A DNA stretch of 64,000 bases from positions 2,269,001 to 2,333,000 of the forward strand of contig JAYKKM010000428.1 of the NCBI GenBank assembly GCA_035772405.1. The letters are read 5' to 3'. The notes beneath the pieces were generated by a model that saw only the letters and a list, made by a program, of their open reading frames with translations, ran no database searches and was not told the origin of the DNA. The position numbers and the translations under genes are program-made. The stretch comes from Chrysogorgia sp. JL179-B06 (Eukaryota > Cnidaria > Anthozoa > Scleralcyonacea > Chrysogorgiidae). This document shows, in pieces, positions 11,531 to 23,339 of the stretch; within the stretch, counting starts at the first letter, position 1; every line of letters starts with the position of its first letter.

Positions 11531-11569
11531 TTTATATTCGAGTATTCACAGGCCTTCACAGTGTGGTTC

Positions 11570-11575
11570 TTTATT
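11570..11575 (-). promoter_or_regulatory. Candidate polyadenylation signal
   Basis: AATAAA on the minus strand about 160 bp downstream of the stop codon of the five-exon gene. Position and sequence fit, but there is no transcript evidence. Confidence 0.35.
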
Positions 11576-11737
11576 TGTTAAGTCACAACATACAATAATA
11601 AATAGATTAAGTTTACATAGGAAAAATGTTATGATGTTGAATTCAGTCTGCCTGCCATTAACAACACTTAGTAGTTTGATTTTTAAAAATATTAAAATTG
11701 TTTTCATCTCTAATGTTAGGACTAGGTAAAGTATCAT

Positions 11738-12198
11738 TCAACGTTCATAATCATCGAAAGGTTCGGCGAATGGTTTGGGTTGTGGTTTCACTGCTATTGC
11801 TTGACCTTTCTTTACATCAATGACATAAAAGTAAACTTTCCCATCTTTTACAGTGCTCTTGTCCCACGAGGTACTTAAGTCTAGTCTTGTTTGATGTTCA
11901 TCGTTCAAGGTAAAGTAGCCATGGACACTCTGTAAGTATCGAGGTGGCGGCATTCCACAGGACTGATTTGTGGCCTCGAGAGTTAGATCTTGTTGGTGTG
12001 AATAAACTTGCATAAAGTACACGTAGATATTATATTCTTCTTCAGTTGTACATTTAGTAAAGGTGAAATCGAGATCGACGCTCTCGCACGGAAACGGTTC
12101 AATGGACAAAGCTTCTTGTTCAAGGTATCTTAGTTGATCTTCGTTTGAAGTAACATTGGTGGAGAATATCTGGTGTTGTAGGTCTGGTAGTTCAATTG
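11738..12198 (-). CDS. Unrecognised gene, exon 5, domain copy B and stop
   Basis: Acceptor TTTAAATCTAG precedes 12198. The exon ends with DDYER and TGA. It carries the second copy of the domain: DLDFTFTKC, then VHGYFTLND and LDLSTSWDK. Confidence 0.82.
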
Positions 12199-15100
12199 CT
12201 AGATTTAAAGATAAAAGATTTTTTAAAGCTTAAAATTTTATACTCAACAATATCAGATAAGCATTTCATATAATCAGAACGCACGTGCTACTAATTAAGC
12301 GATAAAAATCAATACCCTGCTGACGGATGCCATTTGAACCCATAGGATGGAGTTGTATATGTTCGTTTATGATTATTAAGTAGTAATGTATGCACTGCTT
12401 AGAGTCCTGAAATTTTAATTATACCATGAACTCGAGTTATGTGTATGAGCTCACCAAGCAAAGTTTCGTGGAACTTACCATCGCATTGTGCTTCACCAAA
12501 TGCTGGTCCCTGAATGGTATTAAACCACGCCCTCCTCATTGGATTATCCTGATTGGTTGCTGTGAAATACAGCCACTTGAGACTCTGTTTGTCGTACGAC
12601 TTACTCAGATCTAAAATCGTTTTCTTTGAGTCGCTCAACTTGAAATAACCATGGACAGTCTCAAGAGTTTTGCATTTCGTTTCACTCATGATGTTGTACC
12701 TCCAAACTAAACCAGCGTTGCTTGGCTTGCATTTCGGGAAGGTGAAAACTAGCTCTATATCCTTGTCAATGGAGTAACAAAGCTTTTCTGGGGAAGGTTG
12801 ATTTTGAATCATAAAAGGAATAACTTGGTCATCAGCGTCATAATTGAAAAGATCATAAACACCTGGAAATAAAAACGAAATATATTCTTTTGTAGCTCAT
12901 ATAGGAGTAGGCTAACGACCAGGTTGATTTCCTTAAACGAGAACTTGCGCAGTGCGTACATGATCCAACAAAAAAGATCCAATATTTATAAGACTAAATA
13001 AGAAAGGTAGTAAACTGACTAAATAAACGAATGTATTTTTAATAACTTATGGAACTACCGTACTGAAATAAAAGTGATTCAATTCAATTCAATTCAATGA
13101 AACACTGCGTGTGTTTCGAGCGAGAGCCCGTCAGAGTAAATATTTTATTGGTTTATTTTAGTAGTTTACTATCTTTCTTGTTTGGATACTTTGATTGCAC
13201 ACTAATTACACATCAGCATCCTATACCTTCATATACTACAAACCTGTGTGAGAGTAAAAGTAGTTGGGCCGGGGCCTGCATCCCTCCCCAATTGTCCGAA
13301 AAATTATCTCTATTCGGGCAAAAAGTGTCCTGTATTAAATTATTGTAATATTCGAATACGACTTAATGACATTATAACGGTTTCTCATTAAGGGAAATAT
13401 GGGGTTTCATTGTTGTTCATCGTTTAGCAATGGTTATTGGCATAGCCAGGCTGGGCATACGAGATTACGTTTAGACCTAATAAATTTATCGGCGAAACAT
13501 GCCCCCAAACCCCCTAATGTACATGTTTCTAATGCATGTCCATATTAATTAACGAAAAACATGCTTACAATAATGCTTAGGCTAAACGATGGCAATTTGT
13601 GTTCTTCAGTAATATTGACGTCATCATTTATTCGGGCAAGTTATGCTCAGCCACCCCCCACCCCCCTCTCTACAAAACTTTACCCGTAAAGTAGTATACT
13701 AACCTGTGTGAGAGTAAAAGCGTCCTTCAATGAGATAGTCCAATGCAAGAAGTTCAGCATCATCAAGACCATTGCCAGGAACATCCTTGTTTTCAAAAAC
13801 AGTTTCTCTCAAATTTAGTTTGGTATCAATCAACGTTGTATAACCAAAAGCTGTATCTGATCTGTAAGGACGGCTTCTTAAAAACTGTAGGATTTCTTGC
13901 ACTTTTGGATTGCTCAGGCTTCGTGCCTCCAGCTTTTTTTCCATCTTTGACTTTGGAAAGTTACTGGTTGTTTTCTGAGCAGCTTTTATATGTCTTTGAA
14001 CAAGTGCTCCTTTTGGATCAGAAAGAAGTACTCTTTCTGTTTCTAAAAATATTAATGAACGAATTAAGCGGTGGCCTGTTTTACTATATTCATGCAAACA
14101 GCGATAATTATCCTACTAGATAACAAATCAATAAGATTTATATTCATGATGATACTATATTATGATACACAAATTCAATTTTTCCTGCAACTTGTCTTCC
14201 AATGCCGTTGAGAGACAAGTTGCACGAACCATTGCAAAGTGTAACATGCCTTGCAGCAGCGAAAAGTAGAATCTAGTTCTACTTTCTGCAATGATTGCAG
14301 CAACTATTTTCAGCACTGCGCAGTGTAACACCCCCATCTGCAACATGTCTCGCAATTTTCTCTTTGGCGACTCAGTACGCATGCGTACCTTGTCACAAAC
14401 AACAAAGATTGCGAAACTTTGCAAATCAAGTTGCACGAAACGTTGCCTAGTGTAACACCCCTTCCATGCAACTGCAACGTAGCAGATTAAGCCATTGCGA
14501 GACAAGTTGCACGAAAAATTGAATAATGTAACACCGCCTTTACCGAAGTACTTTGCAAAATATGCAAAAAGCAAACGTTTAGAAAACGAACTAAAAAACT
14601 GGGGCTGAATTTGTGGGCACGAGTTCTTAATATGTATTATAATACCATATATGTTTACCTCCATTTCTTTTGTTCTCATTGTGTGATTGAAACCATTAAT
14701 ACCCTCAAAACAGGGGAAATATATAATTTCCCCCGAATTAGCATGCATGAGCAAACATACATTGGTTGACAGTTTGGCTTACGTTTTATATACAATCCCG
14801 AGTTCAAAACATAGTCCTAACTGTAAACCTCACCCTAATCCTATAACCCAATCCTAAATATGAGCTTGGAGACACAGGTTCAAATCCTGGATCGAACCAC
14901 CACTCAGGGTATTAAAAATATTTGAGGAGAAAGTGTTGCCTTTGCAATAATAAATACCAGCAAATGGTAAGACTTTCGGGTCTTCTCGAATAACGACCTT
15001 AAATCGTAGACCCTAGGAACCCCTATGATCAATTGGGTTTCTAGCCTGTTGGAGTATTCCGTTCACGTAAAAGAGTGATAAATCAACTAAACTAACCCTA

Positions 15101-16664
15101 GCACTTACAATAATGATATATTTTAGAAATAAACCTACCTCGATGATGTTTAATTGTTTCTTCATCACATTCTGTCTCATCAATGCTTAGTGTATCTCTT
15201 CTCTTGTAAAATGCATCGTTGGCCGTCAAAGTGTGAAGATAGACACCTCTTCCCAAGGCGGAGTCCAAGAGAAACTCACCATACTCCAGAGGGTAGGTAT
15301 TAAACCAGTAAATATATTCCGATTCTCCTTCGACCTTTTCATGGCATTGTGTTAATTCTCCGTTGTTCGTTAAGATGCCTTTGTCTGGCTGAGGCTGGTA
15401 TGAATAGTAATAGCTAAAATGATAATATATTGCAATATTATACCTCAACTATAAATTGTCCAAACAAAGAGCTAAATTTTTACCACGTGACCAGTCAATT
15501 TAAACACGAATTCCCCGCTATTTCTCCCGCTGATGACGAATACACCCGCTGATCACGAATACACCCGCTGATGACGAATACTAATGAGGGAACAACAAGA
15601 CGTCTCAATCTAGACGTTTCAAGGCAGCATTCAAGATTGTTTCGGTATAATATATCATCTATAGACCCTCCGCTCTGGGAATTCGTCGAAATATTACCAG
15701 CTATATCATCCCGAGGGGTAATATTTCGTCGAATTCCCCTCGCTCCGGGTCTATAAATGATAATTACTATGACTATTATCATAATTATTATAATAATGAA
15801 TAATAAGTATTATAATAATGAATTTAAAAAGCAGCATGGGAAAACTTACGTGAAATCATTGAATATTTCCATGGCGTTCACTTTCTCTCCCCAAGGTGAG
15901 TAATGACCAAAGTGCTCTTCTTTCGCGATGTTAATGACGCTCCATTGCATTGCATCGACTGTGTTGTCTGGAATGTTATCAATGGAGGCGCGGTAAGCCA
16001 ATGGATGGACTATATAGTTGTATCTCTTGCAGAGGGCGGTAATTGGATCTGCTGTGGGAGATTTCAGAGAGATGACATGAAGATAACGGCCAAACGGGTT
16101 GTTCCAAAAGAAGTATCCACCACGATATTCATCGTTAGGTTCAAGTTGACTATACTCCAAGTCTTCTGTATCTTCACCTTCCTCTTCGTCATGGGGGTGG
16201 TAGTCCCATAAGTTGTTTTGAATCTCATTTCCACGGATGGCCAGGAAATACCTGTTGCTGAAGAACGTTCCCTCACAGAGCCATTTCTTCTGCAATGGAA
16301 CCCATCCAGTCCAGTTCCATGGCTTGTCCTTGTCATTGGCGCCATGAAGAGGTTTATAGAGATGAACACCGCCCGCCATTCCAGCCACCAACGGAAACTC
16401 TAATTCTTCATCGATACAAAGGTTGAAATGATCTGCTAATTTTCTTTCAACAGCGTGATAACCTTCCATCCAAGAGTTCTCCACATGGATGGGGGCGCCA
16501 TATTTATCGTAATACTCGGAATCCAACTGTTTTCCATCTCCATCGCGGTCATAACCTCGTAAGTGACAGTGCAAGAACATATGCACCTCTTGACCGAAAG
16601 CTGGTTCTAAAGAATGCTTCGTGAATGGGCAATCACTTTGTTTTTTGTTATTTTTTGAAGTCAT
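11738..16664 (-). CDS. Unrecognised five-exon protein with duplicated C-terminal domain
   Basis: I do not recognise this family. Five exons on the minus strand (16664-15850, 15413-15139, 14042-13704, 12862-12479, 12198-11738) join with matching phases (2, 1, 1, 1) at GT-AG junctions into about 757 codons. The start is the first Met after an in-frame TAG. No signal peptide or membrane segment is evident, so a cytosolic location is likely. Residues 39-50 (DRDGDGKQLDSE) resemble an EF-hand calcium loop with the hydrophobic position shifted by one. Residues about 165-190 are strongly acidic. Residues about 510-590 (exon 4) and 645-735 (exon 5) are copies of one domain, sharing (D/E)L.FTF.KC, VHGYF.L.D and LDLS.S.DK. 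Exons 4 and 5 both start in phase 1, so the duplication probably copied a whole exon. It is likely a real gene because the frames stay open over long, well-spliced exons. Function is unknown. Confidence 0.82.
12479..12862 (-). CDS. Unrecognised gene, exon 4, domain copy A
   Basis: Acceptor TTTATTTCCAG precedes 12862. The donor is GATG before GTAAGT at 12478 (phase 1). It carries the first copy of the repeated domain: ELVFTFPKC, then VHGYFKLSD and LDLSKSYDK. Confidence 0.82.
13241..13260 (-). repeat. 20-bp copy of the exon-3 donor region
   Basis: The 20-mer AACCTGTGTGAGAGTAAAAG (plus strand) occurs identically here and at 13701-13720. The second site is the end of exon 3 with its GT donor. 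The extra copy lies 460 bp downstream in intron 3. Confidence 0.7.
13704..14042 (-). CDS. Unrecognised gene, exon 3
   Basis: Acceptor ATATTTTTAG precedes 14042. The donor is CACACAG before GTTAGT at 13703 (phase 1). It encodes a basic, helix-prone middle segment (TERVLLSDPKGALVQRHIKA). Confidence 0.82.
14155..14560. repeat. Intronic repeat cluster in intron 2
   Basis: The motif GACAAGTTGCACGAA followed by a TTG-containing spacer and TGTAACA recurs at about 14210, 14435 and 14500, with variants between. This looks like a degenerate MITE with internal repeats. It generates a 199-codon minus-strand open frame, which is not called as a gene. Confidence 0.6.
15139..15413 (-). CDS. Unrecognised gene, exon 2
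   Basis: Acceptor ATTTTAG precedes 15413. The donor is GAG before GTAGGT at 15138 (phase 1). It encodes a Tyr-rich start followed by QPQPDKG and a segment ending KHHR. Confidence 0.82.
15527..15760. repeat. Short tandem repeat plus hairpin in intron 1
   Basis: CACCCGCTGATGACGAATA-type units of about 18 bp repeat three times at 15527-15581. At 15655-15760 a hairpin pairs TATAGACCC...GGGAATTCGTCGAAATATTAC with its inverted copy ending GGGTCTATA. Confidence 0.7.
15850..16664 (-). CDS. Unrecognised gene, exon 1
   Basis: Start codon at 16664. The exon ends TTTCAC before GTAAGT at 15849 (phase 2). It encodes the EF-hand-like loop and the acidic DEEEGEDTEDLE run. Confidence 0.85.
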
Positions 16665-16679
16665 CTTCTTAATCTAAAA

Positions 16680-17900
16680 CGATTAGAACGATTGTGTTAT
16701 AAATTTTAGAAAAATCCACTAAACAATTCAAGAAATTTAGGATATCAGACATATCGAAAAATTAAGGGTTCTGTTACAAGTATTTATAACAAAGTCTTTC
16801 TAAATATAACACTGATTTTATAATATTGATTCCAACACTGCTTTCACTGACTAGCTTTTGATCGAATGATACTTTTAGTAATTGATACTTGATTCGGTTA
16901 ATACACATCCATCTATAATTTCATTATTTAAATACGTTGTGCGCTAAGCTAAAACAATTTAGCGAGAGTAATAGAGAGAAACCAAAACTCCTGTAGTTGA
17001 ACAGGAGAAATATTAAAACTTATTAAAAATCATCATAAACTAGAAATACGTATACGCAACAACCCCTCGCCAGCCACTATTTGAAACTGAAAAATTCAGT
17101 TTGAAATAAACTCTCTTACTTGAAAGAACTATAGAAATTATAAATATTGGCGTTTACAACTCTTCCATATTTCACTTTGTTCTTGAGATATTAAGATTTG
17201 TTTGATGTGTAAATGTCCTCACTGTGACGTTACACTGTATAATAACTTACTGAAAAAGCATGTATATTTTTGATATTATTAAATGAACTCACTCGAAACG
17301 TAACTTCGTACGTTTAGTATCATGGGACACACACAAACACAGTTTCATAATTTCGTTACATAATCTCAAAGATATACAGGCTTCTTCAATTAGTCATTAT
17401 GCGGTGTGACGTCAAAGTAGGACATCTACATATCAAACAAATATTAATATCTCAAGATCGAAGTGAGGTATGGAAGAGTTGTGAAAGCCAATCTTGATAA
17501 TTTATATAGTTCTTTTAAGAGAGTTTATTCGAAACTGAATTTTTCACTGCATATAGCACTTTAATAGTGTAGTGCTCAGTTATTTTACTTGAAAATAAGT
17601 AAAGCATTCATTTGCATGCAAACCTGAGCAGATTTTGAAACTGGTTTTGGGGCCAGAACGATCGATGGAGCGATCGATCGGAGTGGGAAAGTCATTTGGT
17701 ACTTCCCATCACTACCATTAGTCATTTATAAGAAAGAAATAACTTTTCTCGCAGACAGTTAGAAACCTATTGTGTAACTCTTCATTATTGAAAATAATGA
17801 TTAATTAATTTTATTAATTATAACTAGAAATACGTATCCGCAATAACCCATCGTCCGCCGCCGTTCTATCGCCCCCCCCCCCCCCCCACAGGAAATTAGA
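16680..17900. other. Upstream of the five-exon gene: dispersed repeats
   Basis: No exon is seen. Copies of ACTAGAAATACGTATACGCA lie at 17039 and 17821. Inverted pieces of about 100 bp around TTGAAATAAACTCTCTTACTTGAAAGAACTATA (17100-17150) and its reverse (17505-17545) form a degenerate foldback. A poly-C run of about 16 lies at 17872-17887. Confidence 0.5.
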
Positions 17901-17903
17901 AGC

Positions 17904-18124
17904 TTTGAAATGTTAAGTAATTTTAAGTCTGCAGTTAAGACTTTTCTTTTTTAAAATTAATAGTTATTGTTCATAGTGTTAATATATGTAGTAGGCTTTA
18001 TCTTATAATGAAACTGTAATTAGTTTTAAAAGTAACTTTAAGAATATAAATATTGTTGTAAGAGCATTGAGACTATTGCATAATGCTCCTAATACGTCTT
18101 TATTATTATTATTATTATTATTAT
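17904..18124 (+). mobile_element. 5'-truncated LINE 3' end
   Basis: Starts TTTGAAATGTTAAGTAATTT and ends in a (TTA)n tail. It is nearly identical to the 3' UTR of the plus-strand LINE (45133-45352), so it is a dead-on-arrival copy of the same family. Confidence 0.85.
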
Positions 18125-18129
18125 GTAAT

Positions 18130-18525
18130 GTCAACCTCGTACCCAGGGTATTTTGCCTCCACGGCGGAAGGTCGGTGAAAATGGCCGTGGGATCGGCTGG
18201 TCCATTCTATAATGCGATTGGCTTGTCATAAAACTCAATTAATCCAGCCGAGTATAATTTATTCATCTAAATCTGAATGCTGTCTTCAAATTTTACAGCA
18301 AATTAGAAGTGATAGCTTTCGCTAAATTGGATATATGCTTCTTCATACCTTTTGTAAGAGATAACCATGGATGTATGGTGGATTATTAAGCTTGTTAGCT
18401 GCTTTTATGCCGACGAATGCTGACATGAACAACTCTGAATTAGAGCATTGAATATTTCTCAATTATTCAGGTCAACAAAGTAGACAAAGGCAATGGAACA
18501 AAGACCACAAAAATTATAAAGTGAA
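18130..18525. mobile_element. MITE, CCAACCTCG family, copy 2 (one end)
   Basis: Begins with the CAACCTCG terminus. Its interior is the reverse complement of the interior of the 9951-10436 copy (for example ATAACCATGGATGTATGGTGG). The second terminal repeat is missing, so it is truncated. It lies directly after the LINE tail. Confidence 0.8.
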
Positions 18526-18984
18526 AGGTCCCTTTCAATATTTTGAATATCAAATTTCAAATCACGAGGGCAGAAAAGCACAACGTTGTGAAATTAATAT
18601 ACCTTAATAAATAGATAAATGGATTAACGGTGTCGATCCTTGTAATAATACAAGCTTTCTACTTCGTGTAAGTATAACAGGGTATTCATGGCTAATGTTT
18701 GATAAATGGATTAAAATTGGGTGATTACCACAACGTCATACCAATCATAATAATAATAATTTAATAATAATTTATTTGAATACGTGACGCCTAGGAGCAA
18801 AAAATGCTCGTTAAAACACGCACGTATATTGTGTATATCTAATACAATTACAATAAAAATAGAACAATATTAAGAATAGGTTTTACAGGTTACTGGTGGA
18901 GTATATGTTGATATTGGCTATGTATTACACAATAGTAGAAAATGTACTTGTAGTAGCTCCATATGAATATATATTACATAATTA

Positions 18985-19830
18985 GAATGCGATTAATCCA
19001 GATAAATATTCGGTCTAAACTCAACTTCTTTCAGCAGACTTTTAAAAATATTAAAATTATCTTCTTGACGAATTGTTAATGGTAAACTATTCCACAATCG
19101 GCTGATTATTAACGAGTAGGAATTTTTAAGCCATTTTGTTTTAAATGGTAATTGTTCAAGTTTCGTGCCGGAACCTCTAAGATTATAGCTAACTGTTCTT
19201 AACATAACAAATTGTTGAATGTACTGAGGTCCAGGTTCTTTCCTACATTTAAAAAGTAAAACTAGTGATTGAAAATATTTTCGGTTGGTGAGAGATTTAA
19301 AGTGCCTATATCACTTGTGGGATCTTTACATATTTATAGTAATTGGAACATGCTAAGAAGATTTGTACTATATCTTCTCAGGCGAAAATTTCATCTTCAT
19401 GGACTTTTTTGCAGTTAAAGTTACCGGATATGACATCAAAGGAGGAATTGCAAATCAGTTTTCTTTTGTTTCTTGCTTCAAAAATTCCTCCTTTGATGTC
19501 ATATCCGGTAACTTTAACTGCAAAAAAGTCCATGAAGATGAAATTTTCGCCTGAGAAGATATATTACAAATCTTCTTAGAATGTTCCAATTACTATAAAT
19601 ATGTAAAGATCCCACAAGTGATATAGGCACTTTAATTTTCGCTTGATCAAGAAGGCTTTCATAGGAACGGGTCTCCGGACTACAGTATTCAAGATGTGGT
19701 AAGATAAAAGACTTGTACAGTCGTATCATCACATCTTGCAGTATGAATCGTTTAATTCTTCGGAGAGCTGCAGTTTTCGAATACGCTTTTCTTAATTGAT
19801 TCTTTATATGCACCTTGAATGTCAGTAAAG
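18985..19830 (-). pseudogene. LINE reverse transcriptase C-terminal fragment
   Basis: Two minus-strand segments fit the C-terminal part of a CR1/L2-type non-LTR polyprotein. The first (19636-19813) contains VMIRLYKSFILPHLEYCSP. The second (18993-19296) contains SLTNRKYFQSL and then SRLWNSLPLTIR. The two join in frame once the foldback element at 19301-19631 and one TTAA are removed. The upstream RT core is absent. Confidence 0.8.
19301..19631. mobile_element. Foldback MITE with TTAA target duplication
   Basis: Two arms of about 158 bp (19301-19458 and about 19474-19631) are inverted copies with only about three mismatches, around a loop of about 15 bp. Termini are AGTGCC...GGCACT. TTAA flanks both sides (19297-19300 and 19632-19635). 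Removing the element plus one TTAA restores the interrupted LINE reading frame. TTAA duplication is typical of piggyBac-type transposition, but the termini do not settle the superfamily. Confidence 0.9.
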
Positions 19831-19834
19831 GGTC

Positions 19835-20720
19835 AATACTTAACCCAAGGATTTTTAAAGAGTCTTCAATGTCAATAGAGTGATATGTTTAAGTTAGATT
19901 ATATGTTTAAGTTAGATTAGTCTTTGCAGACTTGCAGAGGTGGGTTTGTAGCCGGATAACCTGCATTACTGAGAAGAGGGACAGCGAGCTGCGACGCTAT
20001 AGATCTGATGGGTATTGATCCGCAGGTTTTCCTTTCCTGGTCCCTTGGGAAGGATGTCCCACCCAATCACAATTCCTTAAAAGAGGCCCTGGTGACGGAA
20101 GAATATGTGATAAAGATTCGTACTTATTTACATAAACTTTTCTTTTGATTTTCTCGGCAAGAATGGCTTGAAACGCTGAAATTAAATAGTTGTAAACATG
20201 GTCGTGATCAAACACTGCTGCTCGTGAACTATACATATAATATATATATACAAACTTTTCGTTAGAAATCGATCCCTGCCGCGGACGATGGGTACGCGAG
20301 AATTATGGCTTCGACACAACGCATTAAAATCGTATGGAATTTAAGAGAAGATGAAAAAGACGAGACATCTTACCTTGTTGTTTTCTCAAATTTCTTCTAT
20401 TCGTCAGTATAATTGAATGTGGAATGGAATAACTTCAAAACTGATCGACTTTTTATGTCGCTACCATACGCGCAAAACGTGCATGCAGAAGCCGGACATG
20501 ACGTCAAAACAAGGGCGCATGCGGTAGTACGTGATAATGTTAATTACTAGTACGTCAGTACTAGTGTTAATTATAATCTTCCTGAGAGGAAGGTCAGCCC
20601 TTTCACTTAATCAAAAGGAAGTTTAAACGATAAAACAAAGTTTTAAAAATGTTTCTGTAGGCGGTCTACCTAAAAGTAGCTAAAACAAAAGATATTTAAC
20701 AATTTTCATATATGAGCTCA
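19835..20720. other. Intergenic, no gene seen
   Basis: No exon or domain is recognised. A direct repeat of ATATGTTTAAGTTAGATTA occurs twice at about 19880-19920. Confidence 0.4.
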
Positions 20721-20789
20721 TAGCCAACGAGGCGCGAAGCGCCGAGTTGGCTATTAGTTCGGCTAACGTTTCATATAAATATCCCGAAT

Positions 20790-20915
20790 TTAAAACATAG
20801 TCCTAACCCCAACATAACCCTAATCCTAACCCTACACCTAATACTAACCCTAACCCCAACATAACCCTAATCCTAATCCTAACCCTACACCTAATACTAA
20901 CCCTAACTCTTACGA
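20790..20915. repeat. Telomere-like CCTAAC stretch
   Basis: Interspersed CCCTAACC, CCCTAATCC and related hexamer variants, with one block duplicated (ACCCCAACATAACCCTAATCC occurs twice). It is an interstitial degenerate repeat, not a telomere. Confidence 0.7.
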
Positions 20916-21483
20916 TAATGCTTTATTTTAGAAATAACAGCTGATTTTAATTTCGAATTTTACTACCGATAGTCTATGTGACGTCATTTCGGGATTTATA
21001 TGAAACTTCACCCATTAGTTCATATATACGACGAGTGCAAATAGTATAATCGTTTTATTATATAGCCAAACACTTAGTCAATAGCGTTGCGCACAGATGA
21101 CGTATTTGTCAATGTTTGTCTGAGTCTATAATTAAATTCACGTCCTAAACAATAGGAAATGGCTCATTTGTGAGTCAGATTTGGTTTGTATGTCTGAGTT
21201 TTGGTCTATAAATAGTAACTGTGCGCTTCGCTATTCGGGGTTTCTTTATAAAACCCCATCGATTTCAGTTTTTTTCGGCCTAAAACAACATGCCGCCATT
21301 TTGTTTTTTATCTACTGCTATAGTGCTGAGGAGCTAGATGTATATACAAGCGCGAAAATCCGTGTCTGAAAGTGGGGGGGATGACTGCATCGTTTGCGGA
21401 AAGTCAGAAGAGGATAATCATACATTGGTCAAAAAGTGGGTTGGATATATCCCCCCCGTCCCCCCCAGGATTGACGCCCTTGT

Positions 21484-21545
21484 ATATAGTCTCGCGAGAT
21501 AACTCATATCCTACTAGTAGCGATATATCTCGCGAGATAGCTCAT
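21484..21545. repeat. Paired TCTCGCGAGA palindromes
   Basis: Two copies of the 10-bp palindrome TCTCGCGAGA lie about 38 bp apart, each followed by TA(G)CTCATA. In vertebrates this motif is a promoter element. No promoter is evident here and it may be part of a small repeat. Confidence 0.5.
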
Positions 21546-21549
21546 AGTA

Positions 21550-22735
21550 GCTATACAATAAACCAAGATATCGCTGAATTTCATTTGTTTTGTGTTGATT
21601 TGGTTATAATAATTTGAGAACGGATCGCACCGGGGACGAGGCGGAAAATGGAGAGGTTTTTACATATACCATTCGGTATATGGGATTTGTATTTGCACAC
21701 TGTCTCCGCAGCGCACTACTTTCTAGAGCCGGCTCGCAGGCTAACTATACTTTCATAATCTACAGACTACATTGAAAATGAAGTTCGTGGAACTCGCGAA
21801 GCATAAAATGTCCAATCACCAGTCCTTTAATGATTTGTAACCAAACGTAATGCCTGCCAGCAGGACTTTATAGTCATTTGCTATACGGTTAAGCTTCGGT
21901 TCATCTGTCCATACAAAGATTTCTGTTTACACAGTCGTTTTTTTCGATATGACGTTAGTTAGTACAGTTACGTGGCCATAGTTATGTACTTTTGAGATAA
22001 AATATTGTTGTATTTGAATAGTGTGGCATTTGTAATCGTTGTGATTGTTCCGTTCCTGAAGTAAATGATATTTATGGTTGCGTACTAGTCTACCGTAACT
22101 CGTTGCGGCGTTCAGCATGGGCAGACCATGATCGGGAAGGTGATCAAAATCAGTCACGGATATTGGCAAAAGAAAAAGCAATTTCTTATAATTTGGCAAA
22201 GTTGCTTTAAAACGATTGCACGCGAAACTAGCAACGCCATATTTTTTACTCGTTGAGACTGAAAACAATTACCTTGGTTTCTGGTGTCATATTTCAAGTG
22301 TCGGCGTCAACAATTTTCCGTGCTAGTAAATTACAACGCAAGTTCGCAACGTTAGTAAATCGATTTCAAAATATTTTTGTTGTAGTCCTTTGGCTCTCAT
22401 TTATATGTATATGGTTATAGAGTTTTAGCTTTCGTACAGCGACATCTCGAGTTTTCTGACGATGTCTGTAACATGCATACATTTTACTGCACTGAAGGAT
22501 ACATGTTCAACTTACTAACTATATTCTATATTCATAATTTCACCTGTTGTTACATGAGTTCTTGTTTAGTTGTACGTTTGTATACATATATATACACTGA
22601 ATTTGGCGCATGGTAAATTCGACAATTTGAAGCCGAAGTCGAATTTTGTCATACTTTGTCGAATCGAATTTGATTCGGCACATGATAAATTCGTCGTTTG
22701 AAAATGCAGGCTTCAGCGCGTGGCCTCTTCAATAT
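21550..22735. other. Intergenic, no gene seen
   Basis: No supported exon. A 113-codon minus-strand open frame at 21927-22268 has no recognised domain. Sequence at 22610-22700 (GGCACATGATAAATTCGTCG) recurs in variant form at about 48535. Confidence 0.4.
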
Positions 22736-22739
22736 CAAT

Positions 22740-22890
22740 TATTGGTCCAGTTTTTAAGTTTTTCTAATTGTTTTTCTGATGTAATTTGTGACTAGTTTTA
22801 TATTTAATTTCTCTACACAGCTCCAATGTGAATAAGGTTTACCTTTTTGGATTATGTGTTTAATAAAGTTTATTATTATTATTATTAATT
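22740..22890 (+). mobile_element. LINE 3' end with (TTA)n tail
   Basis: The sequence ends GTGTTTAATAAAGTTTATTATTATTATTATT, which is a 3' UTR plus microsatellite tail of a CR1/L2-type LINE. No coding part remains. Confidence 0.55.
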
Positions 22891-23339
22891 CTGTATATTA
22901 TTGAGGTTACGTAAGCAATTAGATAGTTCCTCTCAGCATGTCGTATCATAAAATATGTTCCTTTAAGTGTAGGAATTAGGATTCTCTTGTATGTTCTTCC
23001 TGTCTTGTAGTTAATCAATAGAATGTTTGTAAGTAGAAGTTCCCTTTACGTCAACTGTATAGATATGTTCCTCCTTTAACGATAGTGTAAAATAAGATGT
23101 TTTGTAAAAACTACTACAGAGTTTTGTACCGGGTAACAAATAAAACGTGTGTTACGTTATCCGAGTCCTGTGTGAGTGTTTATTCTGGCACGCTACAAAA
23201 ATAAAATTCAATCTTAATTATGAGTTATGCTACCAATATAACGGAAATACCATACAATTTTACACTTGAAGGCCGTCATAAATAAACTTTTTGAACAAAA
23301 CGCAGTAAATTTTACAACCACACACTATATAAATCAAAT

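Noticed and set aside
14155..14754. 199-codon minus-strand open frame
   Set aside because: Covers an intronic repeat cluster with a recurring nucleotide motif. It has no matching splice phase with the surrounding gene and no recognisable domain.
20790..20915. Possible telomere end
   Set aside because: The repeats are degenerate, short and flanked on both sides by ordinary sequence, so they are interstitial.
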